From: Blasia pusilla
Lineage: Eukaryota; Marchantiophyta; Marchantiopsida; Blasiales
NCBI GenBank assembly: GCA_050084515.1
Contig: CM114271.1
Location: forward strand, 10,788,001 to 10,852,000
Direction of reading: 5' to 3'
Length of the DNA: 64,000 nucleotides
Numbering within the stretch: the first letter of the stretch is position 1; each line of letters starts with the position of its first letter. This document shows positions 1 to 12,099 of the stretch, piece after piece. The position numbers and the translations under genes were made by a program. Below the pieces are notes generated by a model that did no database searches, had not been told where the DNA came from, and worked only from the letters and a program-made list of their open reading frames with translations.

Positions 1-374
1 AACTCAGGATACCTCCGCATCAATCGACCAATATGTCGGGATGAGACTCTCGGGCCGTCTCATCTCGCTCCACATACACGTATCTCTCCGCACAAATACC
101 GCCCGCAACATCTGTGCCAAACCAAAGTGCTAATCCCACCAAAGAGATCTAACACACAAATGCCCTCCGGCGGATATCGCCATACAATGGGTGTAGTATC
201 CAAAGGAGATAACCTAATGGGCAGAAGTAGGAGTCCGCCGTGGGGCCTCCTCTTCCTCGTGAGGTATAATGACCTCACACCAAGCCTCTGCACTAGGCGA
301 TCAGCCTCTTGCCGTAGTGCACCGCTTTGAACTCCAAAGTGGCACATCCAACGATGAGGATGCCATTGCTGCAA
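1..374 (-). pseudogene. C5-cytosine DNA methyltransferase N-terminus in gypsy 1 (fragment)
   Basis: The minus-strand frame contains TPIVWRYPPEGICVLDLFGG. Its core LDLFGG (152-135) is motif I, the S-adenosylmethionine-binding loop of C5-cytosine methyltransferases. The same segment, TPIVWQCPEEGVRVLDLFGG, occurs at the same place in gypsy 2, so the domain belongs to the element family rather than to one copy. Just after motif I the frame shifts and the similarity continues in another frame to the window edge. The catalytic PCQ motif would lie outside the window. Not functional as it stands. Confidence 0.65.
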
Positions 375-599
375 AAATAGGGACCTGCTCTACCTCCTCA
401 TGCGCAAGAGAATCCATAGCAGAAACATTACCCTCCAAAAAGTCTCTGGCCAAGTGACTACTCCACTAAAACCAGCCACAGATGCTAACATCTTGTTGGG
501 GAAGACCCTCCTGGTCGAGCCCCGTAAATAAATCTCACAGAACTTGGCTCATACGTCCATCCCGGATCGCCAACCAGGTAAGTAGAAGACGCTGTCTCA

Positions 600-900
600 C
601 CCAATAATCCATCTGAAAACCCATCGGGTACAATCGCTCCTCCAACTAGTACATCATACGACTCGGTGATGTGACTACCGCAGATACTCCCAACCGGGAG
701 TTATCGCATGATCCGGTCTCAACTATACAGAAAACTTTTCCCGTGTCATGAATTGAGACTTATCATTGGCTCCTCCAAGTGATGTTTGAACTGGAATGGG
801 CAAGGCTCAAGCTCGACCTCCGAATACCCAAACCAATACATGCCGCTTTCCCAACATCAAAGGTTGGGCACCGTGGTCTAACAAGACTCTATCGGTCTAT
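600..900 (-). pseudogene. gypsy 1 aspartic protease relic
   Basis: A minus-strand frame reads LLDHGAQPLMLGK near 890-850. The equivalent in gypsy 2 is LLDSGVQPLMLGKAACLALG. This is the active-site region of a retropepsin (consensus D-T/S-G); here the middle residue is His, which should disable it. It lies between gag and the methyltransferase motif, the same order as in gypsy 2. Several frame breaks follow. Confidence 0.5.
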
Positions 901-1769
901 ACACTGTCTGTCAGAGGACTCACCAATCGGAAGATCCCACCGGTTGTCCAACATACATACACCAGGTGTAAGCCTCTCACGATCAATGGCTGGCCGGGCC
1001 GGTAATGCATCCATCTTCGCCGCCGCTCGCCAAGTAGCACCGGGTACTCAATGCTACTCTCGACATAGAGGGTCGCTCCACCGCAACACCCTCATCCACC
1101 TCAACACGTAGCAAGAATACACCCCACGTTCACACAACGTGGTCGCTAATCAAATACAGGAGCTAAGTCAACTCCTAAAGCCATCGCCTCCGTGGCCGAA
1201 AACAATAGGGATCCTAACACCGGTTGCCATCCCACATCGCATTGATGCCGCATCCGTGTCTACTACACGCGATGTAGATGCCTCGCCCCCCACTGCCGGC
1301 TCAATAGGCTGCGAGGAACCATGGATGGAGTCCTAAGCACCTCAGACAACAAGAATGACTGGGAAGCCTAGCTCGCCTCCCCCTCACCCCTCTATGGGTC
1401 CAACTCCACAGAGCACCACGTGGCTCGACGCCGAGTGGCTCCTCTCAGAATCGCGGTGATGCCTCAACCTCGGTCGCACTCGCCATATAAGAGAGATCAT
1501 CCCTCCATAAGAGGTGGAAGCCCCGCTCCCGAACTCCGATCTATCTTTGGATACCGACCATAGTAGCCAACTCGCTCCAACTACTCAATCTTGGCGACCA
1601 TAGTCGACTCTGTCAGTAGTGGTAGGGGTAGCCACCGTAGGCTCTCCAACCACCGGTCCACCTCTACCACCCCTACCACCTCTACCACCTCGGCCTCTGA
1701 GCTACTCCACCACGGCCACGGCCCGATCTCAACTCGGGATGGAGATCAAAGCAACGCTCTCGAGGATGA

Positions 1770-3000
1770 CCTAGTCTCCCGCAATGATCACACCGAGTTG
1801 GGGCCGACGAGGCCCATCCTCCAAAGTCCGTCTCCCATCCTCTTGGGGACAAAACTTCCTAACATGATCACCTCCACATGTCCAACATGATCGCCCCTTG
1901 CTGCGGGGCAGCAAATGAAGGCAATGGTCTCTGCACAAATGTCCCTCTAGGACTTGACTGAGGTCGCGTGTACCCCCCACGACTCCCACTACTACTACCA
2001 CCACCACCACCACTACTACGAGACTGTGAGGTGGGCGGCCTGAACACGAGAAGTAGTAGTTGTATCCCCTCTTGAATGCGGATGTCACCACTCTCTCCTT
2101 CACCATGTTAAGCTCAATCTTCTCAGATAGAGCAAACACATGGATCAATGTGGGTGAATCATCACTCATAAGAGTAGCATCACGCACCCTACGGCGCAAA
2201 TCTCGTCCAAGATCCCATACCAAAATCGGGATCATCGATCCTCGGTCACACCTGGGTAATCTGAAATCAAGCATCGCATATGCGTGTATGCCTCACAAAG
2301 ACTCTCACCGTCTCTTTCGCTCAAAGTCCTTAAGATTCCTCAACTTCTCCGTCTTCACTCCTTGATAGTTCTTCTTCAACCTCTTGAAGAACTCTACAAC
2401 CGGCTAAACGATGGTGGGGCACTAGTACCTCCACTAGTACCCCCCCACTGGTACCTCCACTGGTACCCCACTCCGGCTCGTACTGCACCACTCGTCCGGG
2501 CCGGGTCGGGCATAGTAGGAGCACTACTACCAATACCACCATGGGTGATAGACACATAGCCTGGAGACCAATATTGTCTCCATGCCTCAATCTCAACAAC
2601 ATGGTCCTTCCTAAACTCATGGTAATCATCCATGGGTGGTCCTTCCAAGTCTTTGAAACAACCCTTCCAAGCCAAGAAGGGTGTAAACAACGTATGCGTT
2701 CCGCAACATCTGCATATCACACCACGTATCAAACTCCCGCATGAAGTCCTCCAACTCAATGGTACCCACCGCACCGAGTATCGCCGTGGGCCCTTCATGG
2801 CCCCATATCCACCGTCCATGTCCCAAATCAATGGAGCCGCAACACTCGATAACAACGAGAAGACTCGGTGTTTGGAACACCTCGCCCTCCTCTTCATCAA
2901 CCGTCGGAAGTGGAAAAGGTAGCCGATACCTAAATCCACTCCGTGTGAAACCACCACTGTCCGCACCACGGTCCCCAACCAGACCACCCGACAACTCCGT
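1770..3000 (-). pseudogene. gypsy 1 Gag (retrotransposon capsid/nucleocapsid), broken
   Basis: Gag packages the element RNA. Minus-strand fragments carry a capsid-like part (2900-2400, including MDDYHEFRKDHVVEIEAWRQ) and a downstream part (2274-1770) with SEKIELNMVKERVVT, followed by a nucleocapsid zinc knuckle CWTCGGDHVRKFC. The knuckle is CX2CX3HX4C, one residue shorter than the usual CX2CX4HX4C. A GTN repeat on the minus strand (about 1985-2021) gives a run of valines inside the gene and marks replication slippage. Gypsy 2 has collinear pieces at 18800-18490 and 17100-16550. Confidence 0.65.
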
Positions 3001-3499
3001 GATGACCAACGCCGATGCCGCACCACCACCAAATTACCCAAAAGACGTCGATGTCGCTCTACTATTGTAGCTCTACTAGCTATGGGTGTAGGCAATCTAA
3101 CCTCTCATCACTACAAGAAGCCTCCCACGGTCTACTAGTCATCACTCCAGCCTCACTACCGGTAGCACACAGGAGTAACACTACTCTGGAAATCAGCGTC
3201 AACCCTAACAATGGGCGCGTAAGCAAGAAGCACGATGGAGGGGATCCAAACACAGGAAGTCCAATGACAACCCTCCAACCGCAAATGGAAATCAAGGTAA
3301 CACAATCCGCCAAACGTGGTGCCCCCTGAATCCACAAAACCCACCACACAATTCTAACGCAATAGCTACTCCGCCGTGGGTCGATGACGTACTAGTCGAA
3401 CTCGTAGCACCTGAAAATATCACCTGCATGGAGAGGCTACACCGTACTATGCGCTAGAGGTACATCAACTAAAAACCTGAGATGCATAAAGCGCCTAAC

Positions 3500-5745
3500 A
3501 CATCTCCGAACAGCACCAAATGAGCTACAACAGTCTGTACACTGGCCTAGTTAAGAACTCAGCAGTTAAGCGTCCTCCAGGCAGAATAGCCCAAAGATGG
3601 GTGACCAGTTATGCAAAACTCAAATCCCAAATCCTGAAAAAATTGCCTCACGCCCAAGCAAGCAAGCTTGCTTGCTTGCTCTTTGCTCCTTACTCCGCCT
3701 CTCACGCCCACTCGCCCCGAGCTACCACGAGTTGCCTCGAAGCCTCAAGCATGTCTCGAGCATTTCTCGGCCCTCGAGCCGAGAAATGCTCGAGACATGC
3801 CACGCTTCGCCATGCTTCGCTATGGAGAGAGGTCCAACCAGGGCGCCCCCAACGGGATAGGCATCTCCAACAATGAACGAGTCACCAACCAACCAGCCCC
3901 TCCGATCCGCTGTCCACCATAGCCAGACCTTGAGCTAGTCCGCAAAATTTCGATCAAAAATTACTTCACAAATACGTGACCAAAGTCAAATCTGTTTCAA
4001 TCAGAATTCAATTGACCACCATAGCTATCTCCCCACAAAAACTCAGCTAAAACCGAGCTCCGTACTCCGAGCTAAAAATCAGACAAACTTGCTGTCCATA
4101 CACCTCTAGAACCAAGAACTCGATAGCGCTTCCGCCAAGTTTCATGCACGCAGAAATCCGCAACGCTCCACGCACTCGAGCAAATAGCTTCACATGAGAT
4201 CACAATACAAGTAGCAATAGGAACCTCTCACCCGATCTGAATGAACTTCAACAGAGCTTCCGACTCCAAGCTCTCCACATCGTAAAAACGCATCGAACAT
4301 GAACCGAGAATCTTCAATGCTTGATAACTTCCAACTCCCTTGACGAAATCCGCGATCTACAGCGCGTTGGAAAGCTCTCAGCAAGGCGCTTCTTTCCCAA
4401 CCAACCACGCACCTGATTCACACCTCCAACATAGGCAACAAGCCCCGAACATCCACGGCTGAGTACACAATAAGCCCTAACCAGATCCTACTGATCTACA
4501 ATCGAAGCTACCATCGATCTACTCCAGTTCTTTGAGTGAAATCCATGAAAGACCTACTGTCATAAAACACGTTTACAATCACATACAATCGAGCCAAACC
4601 CACTCCACGATGGAAGAATCCAGGTCGAAGCTTGCGGGAAACACCATAGCCAAGAGCTCTACTCACTACCAAGGCTAACTCCCAACGCAACAGGCTCAAC
4701 TCAAAGAACTGAGTGTTCTTTGAGTGCACTCCACCTTATATCCTCCAACCTAAGAGCGGGCCCTATTGGGAAACTCACCCCCAACTGAGTAACCTCCAAC
4801 CCTATGTATGGAACCGCATCTCTTCCAAGCCACTACGGTCCTACATGAGGAATGACCTCTACTAGCACACTATACTCTACGACATAATCCGTATGGTCAT
4901 GACATATATTCAAGCTCACGAGACACTTGAACTGCTACATTTGGTACTCGCACTGAGTAGGGAAGCTTAATCTTGGTTAGCCAGTTAAACGCGATTATCT
5001 TAACTATGGTTAGTTAATCACAGTGAGTCTAACTCTAGAATATGGTTAAGATTAAGGTTAAGATTTCTTGTACATACCCTATATAATTGAGAAGGGGACC
5101 AGCCTCCACTCATTCTCTCATTGCAAAATTTTGTTCTCCATGGTGATGTGCGAGTGTGTGAGCCGTTTTCCACCAATTATGCTTCTTTAGCAATTTTGTA
5201 CACATGCTATCTCAAGTTCCTCCGACCCATCACTCTTTGGTGCAAATGTCTCGCTCCACGTGGTCATCGTCCAAGTGTCAAAACTCCTCACTCGAGCCCC
5301 ACAACGGCACATCTCTTTCATCGTCGTTGATTTTGATTTTGACTTTTGGGATGATAGGTTACCAAGAAGAGTGTAACCTGGTACGGAGAAGTTGATTGAG
5401 CTTTGTGAACTAGAAGGGAAGGTCTTTGTGATTGAAGATCGATCATCTATGCCTGGGAAGGTGACATAAGTGCCTTCCCACTCTTCTACTATTGCTATGT
5501 CAACCATAGCAGACTCATTGGAAGAGTATGTTGCTATAGATAATACTCAATCTGGTCTTGTTCGGGACAACTAGCCCCTTCCCTTGAGAGGGCTTCATTT
5601 GAGTCGGTTCTAATATGTGCAGCGGCTGATAAACAGTGGAAAGATGAATGGAGGAGATTTCAGAAGCGCGTAGAGAAGGAGGGATATAATGACCATAGTT
5701 GGAAAGTCAGAACATAGGATAAGGGGACTAAGATCTTTGGACATT
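3500..5745. other. Unassigned interval with a perfect hairpin and a possible promoter
   Basis: No conserved coding region was recognised. It may include the 5' LTR of gypsy 1 or DNA beyond MULE A, but no terminal repeat pair could be matched. It holds a perfect 22-bp inverted repeat (3749-3800), an AT-rich stretch with repeated TTAAC/GGTTAAG motifs (about 4965-5075) and a TATA-like tract (CCTATATAATTGAG, about 5078-5092, plus strand). Short ORFs here look random. Confidence 0.4.
3749..3800. repeat. Perfect 22-bp inverted repeat with 8-nt loop
   Basis: The arm at 3749-3770 (GCATGTCTCGAGCATTTCTC plus GG) is the exact reverse complement of 3779-3800, with loop CCCTCGAG. It could form a strong hairpin in DNA or RNA. 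It is not followed by a T-run, so a terminator role is not suggested. Confidence 0.85.
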
Positions 5746-5965
5746 TGGACGGGTTCCAAGTGTGATTCGCAACCCTCTGCTTCCCAAATCCGGTAAAATA
5801 TTGCAACAGAATTGAATGTGTTACAGAATTGGATCCATTGTGTCAGACAATATCACCCACCGAATTCATCTTGTCAGTAAAAATCTGTCAGGAGTATCTG
5901 TTTTCCTATTCACTATAAATTAAAAATTCTCATTCTCATTCTCCTCCCGTTGGAATCTTCTTGGA

Positions 5966-8900
5966 ATGGATAATTATGTTAAGCTCACTTGTGGCAGTCA
6001 TCTGGCGGCCCTTCCTCAATCAGAAATCATTCGACCCCAAGCTCGTGAGTCTTTCATAGCAGTGGATGAAAATTTTCTGTCTGTTCGATTTCTTCTCCAA
6101 ATTGAAACCATCTTTGTATCCAAAGATGTTAGGGTGGATGGTACGGAAGACATAATAGGTGAGACGGTCCAGCCAGTGATCTCAGACCGTAAAGTATGGA
6201 ATCTCCTATCTCTAGCAAATGGTCAATACAGAGTTTACGACCTGCCCCTGAATTCGTCTGTTTCCCAAGTAGACGGTCTAGAATTTCCTAGTGCTCCGAG
6301 CTCTACGTTTGCAACTCCAAGCTCTGCAGATCCGGCGTCGACTCCAACTTCGCACGCTCGTAATAATGTTGTTCATCCTGAAGAGATCCCGGATGTTATC
6401 AACCTCAATGGATCTGTCGGACACCAATCGGGCCCTCTGTCCGCCTACTCATTCCTCTTGCGAGTATCAGGCAATAGTTTGCTTTCGTCTCTGGCCTTGA
6501 AAATGTTCAAGCACATTCTTGTCGACAAGCTGCCGCCCACATACGATGGTAATTGCATTTTTGAGTTGCCTCCACTTGTTGCTCCTGCTCAAAAGAAGGA
6601 TGGAGGACGCCTGAAGGGTATGGACAGAAAGTCTGATTGTCATCGATGGTGCAGGCTTCAACGGACCAGTGCTTCCATTCCAGATGGTCCTTGGATTGTC
6701 TCCCACCGCCAATGCGTGGGAGCCTTGGAGTATAGAAGTCCAGCATGCTCGTATCTAGAGCGCAACGGGCGAGTCAATACGTCGCAATTCCCTCCCAAGA
6801 ATGCAGAAACTCCATACGAGGTTGGTGCCACCATACCGCCGGGAGGCCATCGATGTCCTCATTGTGAGGCATCGCCCTTCTGCGTTGGAGCGTGTCTTGC
6901 ATACATATTTTTCATTGTCCACGACTTGGGCTCCACGCCGAGTATACAAGGTGGCGGTTCATGTTGGCTCCCACACTCATCCTGTGACCGATGCAATTCA
7001 AAGACACATCAAGGAGGATGTGGCGAAGAAAGTAGCCGAGGTCTACAGAAACTCTCCGGGTTCAAAGCGCGGAGTGATCAAGCTCACAACGGCATCACAA
7101 ATTTGTGAACAATTGCTTGGAATCCCTGGACAGAGCGAGATCACGGCGGTTGAGGAGAAACAACTCTGGGAAAATCTCGCATTTCTCGATGATCCTGAAT
7201 GCTTCTGGAATTTGCTGCGTCAAATACGAGTTCTGGATGGAAAGATGGCCGAAATGGATGCCATCGCCAGAATCAAGGCCAACTCCAGATTTCCATTCAT
7301 TCAGAGGCGAGGGATCCAGGGCCTATGTCTTCAAAATCTCAACCATAGGTCCGTCGAGTTGCCTCGATCTTATAGATTGAATGAGGGAAGGGGAAGATCT
7401 TTACGGGAGCTGGGTAAGCTTTGATATTTGCTACAGAGTGCTGAACGGATGGTTGACGATGGGTGCTCACGTTTATGACCATGTGGAGAAGGGACTCAAA
7501 ACTATATTTGTCTGTGAAGTAAAGCAGAAGACGTTGGCAGTTTGAAGATGTGCTGGTTACTCTTATTGGAGGTGGTGAAGGAAAACAAAAGGCCACCTCC
7601 GGAAATTTATGGGTTCATGGCGGACAATGCATAACCTGGGTGGATTGCTATCCGGGAAGTGTTATGGGGTGGAGAGGTTCCACCGGAGAGGGAAAGGTCG
7701 GATGCTTTCCATTGGCATTGGATCAGTGACCCAGTACACCAAATCTTGCATCAAGGAGAATAAGAGGACAGAGCATGTCACTCTACTCCAACGCTGCAAG
7801 GACAGCAAAACCTTGAAGCAGGCCATGGAATGCCAGGAAGAACTTCATGGGTGGTGGAGGAAGCATGCGATTTAGGGGAAGTACAAAGAGTTGTGCTCTT
7901 GGTTGAGTTGGTGGACTGTACGTATGAGACAATGGGGAAACTTCATGCGGCAGGTGAGTTCACTATTTTGTCTTGTGAAGCTCACGTTGAGAATTGTTTG
8001 TAAAGATGTAGCTCAGGGTGAGAAGCGTGGGAACTATATGGATTTCAAACCCAAGAAACCAAGCAAGCTGTCGGATGCGACGGGTTGCCCGAGTGTGCAA
8101 CCCGACGGAAACTGACGGGTTGCCCGAGTGTGCAACCCGACGGAAACCGACGGGTTGCCCGAGGGTGCAACCCTATGGAAATCAACGGGTTGCATCCAGA
8201 TTTTTGGTGCAACCCGAGTGTGCAACCCGTCGGGACCCGACGGAAACCGACGGGTTGCCCGAGGGTGCAACCCTATGGAAACCAACGGGTTGCATCCAGA
8301 TTTTTTGTGCAACCCGAGTGTGCAACCCGTCGGGACCCGACGGGTCACAGAGTTGTTCATGGGATGCCTCGGCCTTGCAACCCGTCGGGTACTGACGGGT
8401 TGTAGTAGGTGGGTTTAAGGTTACAACACGTCGGTACCCGACGGGTCGCAGAGTCGTTCATGGGATGCCTCGGGCCTGCAACTCGTCTAGTTTCGACAGG
8501 TCGCTTATTTCTTTGACTCCTGAGTTATTTTCGTTCCCTTCTAACATTGCCGTCGTTGCAGGGATTGAACGTTCATGAAAATGCCCTTTGCCCCAACACA
8601 AGTGGAGTAGAAAGTGTTCATTCCTCCTGGAGGTCGTCACAAGCATGCCAACGAATTTCACTTGTGGAGGCATGCCAAAAAGACCAGGCAAGAGCAATGC
8701 TACAGTCTGCAGCATCCCATATCTTCCTCACAAAAGGCATAACAAAAGGAAAGGGGTCGTCGATCTACGAGCTCTATGTTCGGGCGGCTGTGAGATCTGG
8801 TGATGAAAAAATGTATGTGGAAGCCTTCAACCGGTGCGTAGCTCGAACTCCACTCGAGCAAGACGTACACATTGGTGGGGATATTCGTGGGCGGGTTTCA

Positions 8901-10051
8901 AGACGTCCCATACAGATGGTGGTAGAGCAGTCCGAGCGAGACTCTTGGAGACCAGATAAGTATCTTGACTTCAGGCAGGTGAAGAGGCAACATCGGTGAT
9001 TGATTTGGATGAGGAAATTACGCCGCCCAGGTATTCGGGGACCCCGGACCCGTCCCAAATCCGTGATGGAGTTACTTCTCCAAAATCAGTGAATGTTTTA
9101 TTTCAAAAGCCCTCCGTCGCTGGAAGTTCGCAACATCCTGTCACTGGGGTGGTTCAACAATATGGGATTCTGGTAATGGAGGTGGATTGCAACCTAAAAC
9201 GGTGGCATATATCTCGGAGCAACCCAGGACGTGGACCCACCTGCAGGGCAGAATCTGATGGCATTAGGAGAGCATGCGGAACTTTCCTAAATAAGAACTG
9301 TACAAGGATTGGACGACCACTGCTTGGGTTTTGGGGACTCAAAACCTTTGATCGTTTCACGAGGACCGGGGATCAATTGAAGTACTTCTTCTGCCCAAAT
9401 GAATCTTGCGCTTTCCGGAAGTCTTATCCGGCTGCCATTGGAGCTCCCGAGAATACCCCCACGATTTGGCCCATCGCCGCAGGTACGAACTGCACTCAAG
9501 ACGAAGTGGACAATCTCACAAGTTCCAGTTTCAGACTCGTACACGGGGGAAGTTCGGAGCATGTTCGCATTACACAGACCTTCACATTTCGTATTCAACC
9601 CAAGATTGATGTCAACATGTACCCGGAGAAGGTGGATGATCTCAATCCATTATTTTTGTTTGAGTCTAGAAATGGGGTGAAGAGAAACAGAATGTGCAGG
9701 CCAACGGTGGAGAGAGCAAAGCAAATTGCATCAGCTCGGGAGGGAAAAATGGAGATCATCGCCACGAAAGATGTCTTGAGTGGCAATGGAATAGGAAGGA
9801 TGTATTGGGTCAGGAACAACACTGTAAATTCAAGTGTCACAAGGGTGTATGTGGTGCACATCTGTTGGTTTCCCACATGTTCACGTGATGACTTTGTCCA
9901 AAGAGAGACAAGTGGCAAAAGGTATTTCCCTTGTAAGCACATGTACTATGTGTTGCTGGTAGTTTTAAGAGAGTCGGAGGTAGGAGTAGGAATCCACCAA
10001 CCAATTCTGTCCCTCAAAGAAGTTCGAAGTATTTTAAACAAACCACTTTGA
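5966..10051 (+). pseudogene. MULE transposase, copy A (disrupted)
   Basis: Cut-and-paste DDE transposase of the Mutator class. The start ATG at 5966 opens MDNYVKLTCGSHLAALPQSE, shared with copy B. Segments follow through 6950, then in shifted frames to 7900, and after a palindrome-rich intron (about 8000-8500) to the C-terminus at 10051. The MULE core (MADNA...IAIREV, near 7615-7660) carries an in-frame stop. The C-terminal SWIM zinc finger (near 9870-9945) reads PTCSRDDF...FPCKH, so one zinc-binding Cys of CxC has become Arg; B keeps TCSCDDF. With the frameshift near 6950, this copy cannot make a working enzyme. Confidence 0.8.
8075..8480. repeat. Tandem palindromic array in a MULE A intron
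   Basis: Units of about 35 bp (core CGACGGGTTGCCCGAGTG then TGCAACCCGACGG) repeat with variation. Each unit contains both GACGGGTTGC and its complement GCAACCCGTC, so each can fold on itself. Later units add a longer spacer (GGTTGCATCCAGATTTT). The reading frames through it are repeat artefacts. The same core occurs throughout MULE B and was not noticed outside the two MULEs. Confidence 0.85.
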
Positions 10052-10509
10052 GGATGCAAAATGAGGTTTTAGATTGTACTTTTATTTTTTTCTCAACCTT
10101 CACTTTGATCTTGAACTCTATTCAGCCCCGGGCAAATGAAAGATTTTTTCCAGACCTTGGATGGAAAAAGTGATTGGTTCCACACTTATGATTCCACTGA
10201 TTTTTCAGTTTTCTAAATTTTGTGCAATTTGCAACTCGTCGGACTCAGAGGGGTTGCCAAAATATGGAAGAGGAAAAAAAAACTGTGGGACTGCTTAATA
10301 TATGAACAAAAAAGTGCAAAAAAATTTAAACAAAAATTTTCCTCTCTTCAACCCAACGGAAACTCTGTTCAAAAAAAATATCTATTGCGGTTGAAGGTAG
10401 TTTCCTCTCTCCTCTCTCCTCTCTTCCTCTCCTCTTACTGCACCTCGTTGGATCCCCCTAACTCTAGATAGAAAATATCACATCTCCTTGACAAAACCTA
10501 CTACCCTAT

Positions 10510-10700
10510 ACATATCCATCGTCCGATGGGAACTATATCAAGAGGGGGGGGGGGGGAAGAGGGGTCAGACATGACATATGCCACCCTCGAGAACAACCAT
10601 CACATACCAACATGGTGGCTCCACCCCTCGTAGATTCGCACAACATACACTCAAGCCTGCACGTACCACTACTAAGCTCGGATCCAGTGTCCCATCCATG
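10510..10700 (-). pseudogene. PHD finger at the 3' end of the gypsy 2 pol gene
   Basis: The minus frame reads ECMLCESTRGGATMLVCDGC then SRGWHMSCLTPL, which fits CX2C...CX2C-X4-HX2C of a plant homeodomain (PHD) zinc finger. PHD fingers bind histone H3 tails, often methylated or unmodified K4. After a C-run (the G-run at about 10544-10556 on the plus strand) another frame continues VPIGRWIC, matching the usual PHD ending (ipxGxWxC). The domain is therefore split by slippage in the homopolymer. A further frame change separates it from integrase. By analogy with chromodomains in other gypsy integrases it could target integration (inference). Confidence 0.65.
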
Positions 10701-10719
10701 TTTGGAAGATGATATGGTG

Positions 10720-11674
10720 CACAATTGCGCACATGATCCTTCCAAACCATACCATCCCGTCCCTCCAACATGAGGACTCCGATCGGTAATACCTCACTCA
10801 CACGTAGGATCGTGCGCCTTGCAGTGACATCTAGCGTCGTGGGTGCCGCTTGCTGTAAATACACGTAATCTCCAAGATGAAACCTCCTCATCCCTGGACG
10901 ATAACCTCCTCCACGAATGGTTTCGTACCTCAATGTATCTCTATGTTGAGCAATAGCTAAGTTCTCAATGGCCATAGGCATTACTCTACGAAAAATCTCT
11001 GCCCTCTGAGAACATGCTTGTACCCACACATCTGGATCATCAAGATCTAACAGCTTCGCCATGCCACGTCCAATAGTTGTAGGTAAATTTGGCTCTCTCC
11101 CAAAGAGCAAAAAGTATGGTGAAAATGACGCCAAGGATGCCTGCCGACTAAAGCGATAATCCATAGCCAAACATGGCAAATGTAGGTCCCACTCCCTCAA
11201 CTATCCTCGCTGCAAGTCATACTTGCGCAATCCTCTCTTCACCGTATGTACTACTTTCTCCGCCGACCCATCCGCCTCAGGATGATCTCTGGATGTGGTG
11301 GGGTGATCTATCAACGCCTGATCACACAAGGCCTGAAACTCTCCCTTGAACTTGCTACCTTGGTCAGTCAACACCTCCGCCGGTGCACCAAAGTGACTAA
11401 GCACACGATCTAGAAATGCATAAGCTATTCCCTCGCTCGCCTTGTCCGGTAGTGCCACCAACTCTATCCACTTGGAGAAATGCTCCACCATGACCAACAC
11501 ATACATGTGATGACGCCTCGTCAATGGCAAAGGTCCCGCGAAGTCTAAACTCCACCAATAACCTAAGCCCATAATCGGCAAAGCATGTAACTGCAGAGTG
11601 GGAGCATTGAAGGATGCTCGCACTCTATCACATACCATACATCTCGCCACAAATTTTTGTACCCCAGTTTGCAT
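10720..11674 (-). pseudogene. gypsy 2 integrase (DDE), one stop inside
   Basis: Integrase inserts the element cDNA into the host genome. The HHCC zinc-binding end (CMVCDRVRASFNAPTLQLH) is followed by the catalytic core: SLDFAGPL (first Asp), LTDQGSKF (second Asp) and GSAEKVVHTVK (Glu). A stop near 11201 divides the gene; the next 200 residues (YFLLFGREPNLP, then the SH3-like C-terminal region) continue in the same frame. The three catalytic acids are intact. The C-terminus runs towards a PHD finger instead of a chromodomain. Confidence 0.85.
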
Positions 11675-12099
11675 GCCGCGCCACCATTACTGAATCTGGA
11701 GTAAGCTGTAAGTACGCTTTACTCCAAAAGGCCCAACTCCTCATGGGCATGTCGCACTACACGTGCTCACTGGGAAGGATGAGGTACCACTCATATCCTA
11801 CCATCTCCCCATACTCGCAAAATGTGAATCCCCTCCCACCTAAACCTCCTGGCTCTCTGTAGGATCCGATCCGGCTCCCTAGCACTCACTGTGCTCGCTA
11901 TGAAACCAGTGGGCAAGAACTCCACAACCTCCACGTCATCATGGATATCACAACCGCCTGTCGCCTTCTCACTAATCTCCAGATCGAAAGACTCCTCATC
12001 TCACCCCACCACTAGAGTCATCACCTGCGGCTGACCTACCATAGTCAACGAACAAAGATAGGCAGATGCATGCCAACCGGGCACTATCTCCTCATCATT

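Larger units (their letters stand above)
1..3500 (-). mobile_element. Ty3/gypsy retrotransposon 1, truncated by the window edge
   Basis: Reads on the minus strand from gag (about 2900 down to 1770), through a protease relic (about 890), to the start of a C5-cytosine methyltransferase (152-135). RT and the rest lie off the left edge. It is collinear with the fuller element at 10447-19300: the distance from zinc knuckle to methyltransferase motif I is about 1.7 kb in both. Many frameshifts and stops are present. The right limit is approximate; no LTR or primer-binding site could be fixed. Confidence 0.75.
5745..10446 (+). mobile_element. MULE (Mutator-like) transposon copy A, left end missing
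   Basis: The right end (GTAAGAGG-type terminus read inward, ending CTTACTGCACCTC at 10446) matches the inverted left end of MULE B at 33785. Similarity to B runs back across the transposase to about 5745, where it stops. No match to B's other terminus is present and no 9-bp target duplication could be paired with 10447-10455, so the copy is truncated or rearranged on its left. It abuts the 3' region of gypsy 2. Confidence 0.75.

Noticed and set aside
1985-2021. Poly-valine tract as a membrane segment
   Set aside because: It is a trinucleotide repeat expansion within a broken gag gene.
3500-5745. LTR and tRNA primer-binding site of the gypsy elements
   Set aside because: No matching LTR pair or complement to a tRNA 3' end could be found by eye here or at 19300-21320.
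5828-5836. ATTGGATCC as the left target duplication of MULE A (GTTGGATCC at 10447)
   Set aside because: This sequence lies inside DNA shared with MULE B, so it belongs to the element; the resemblance is chance.
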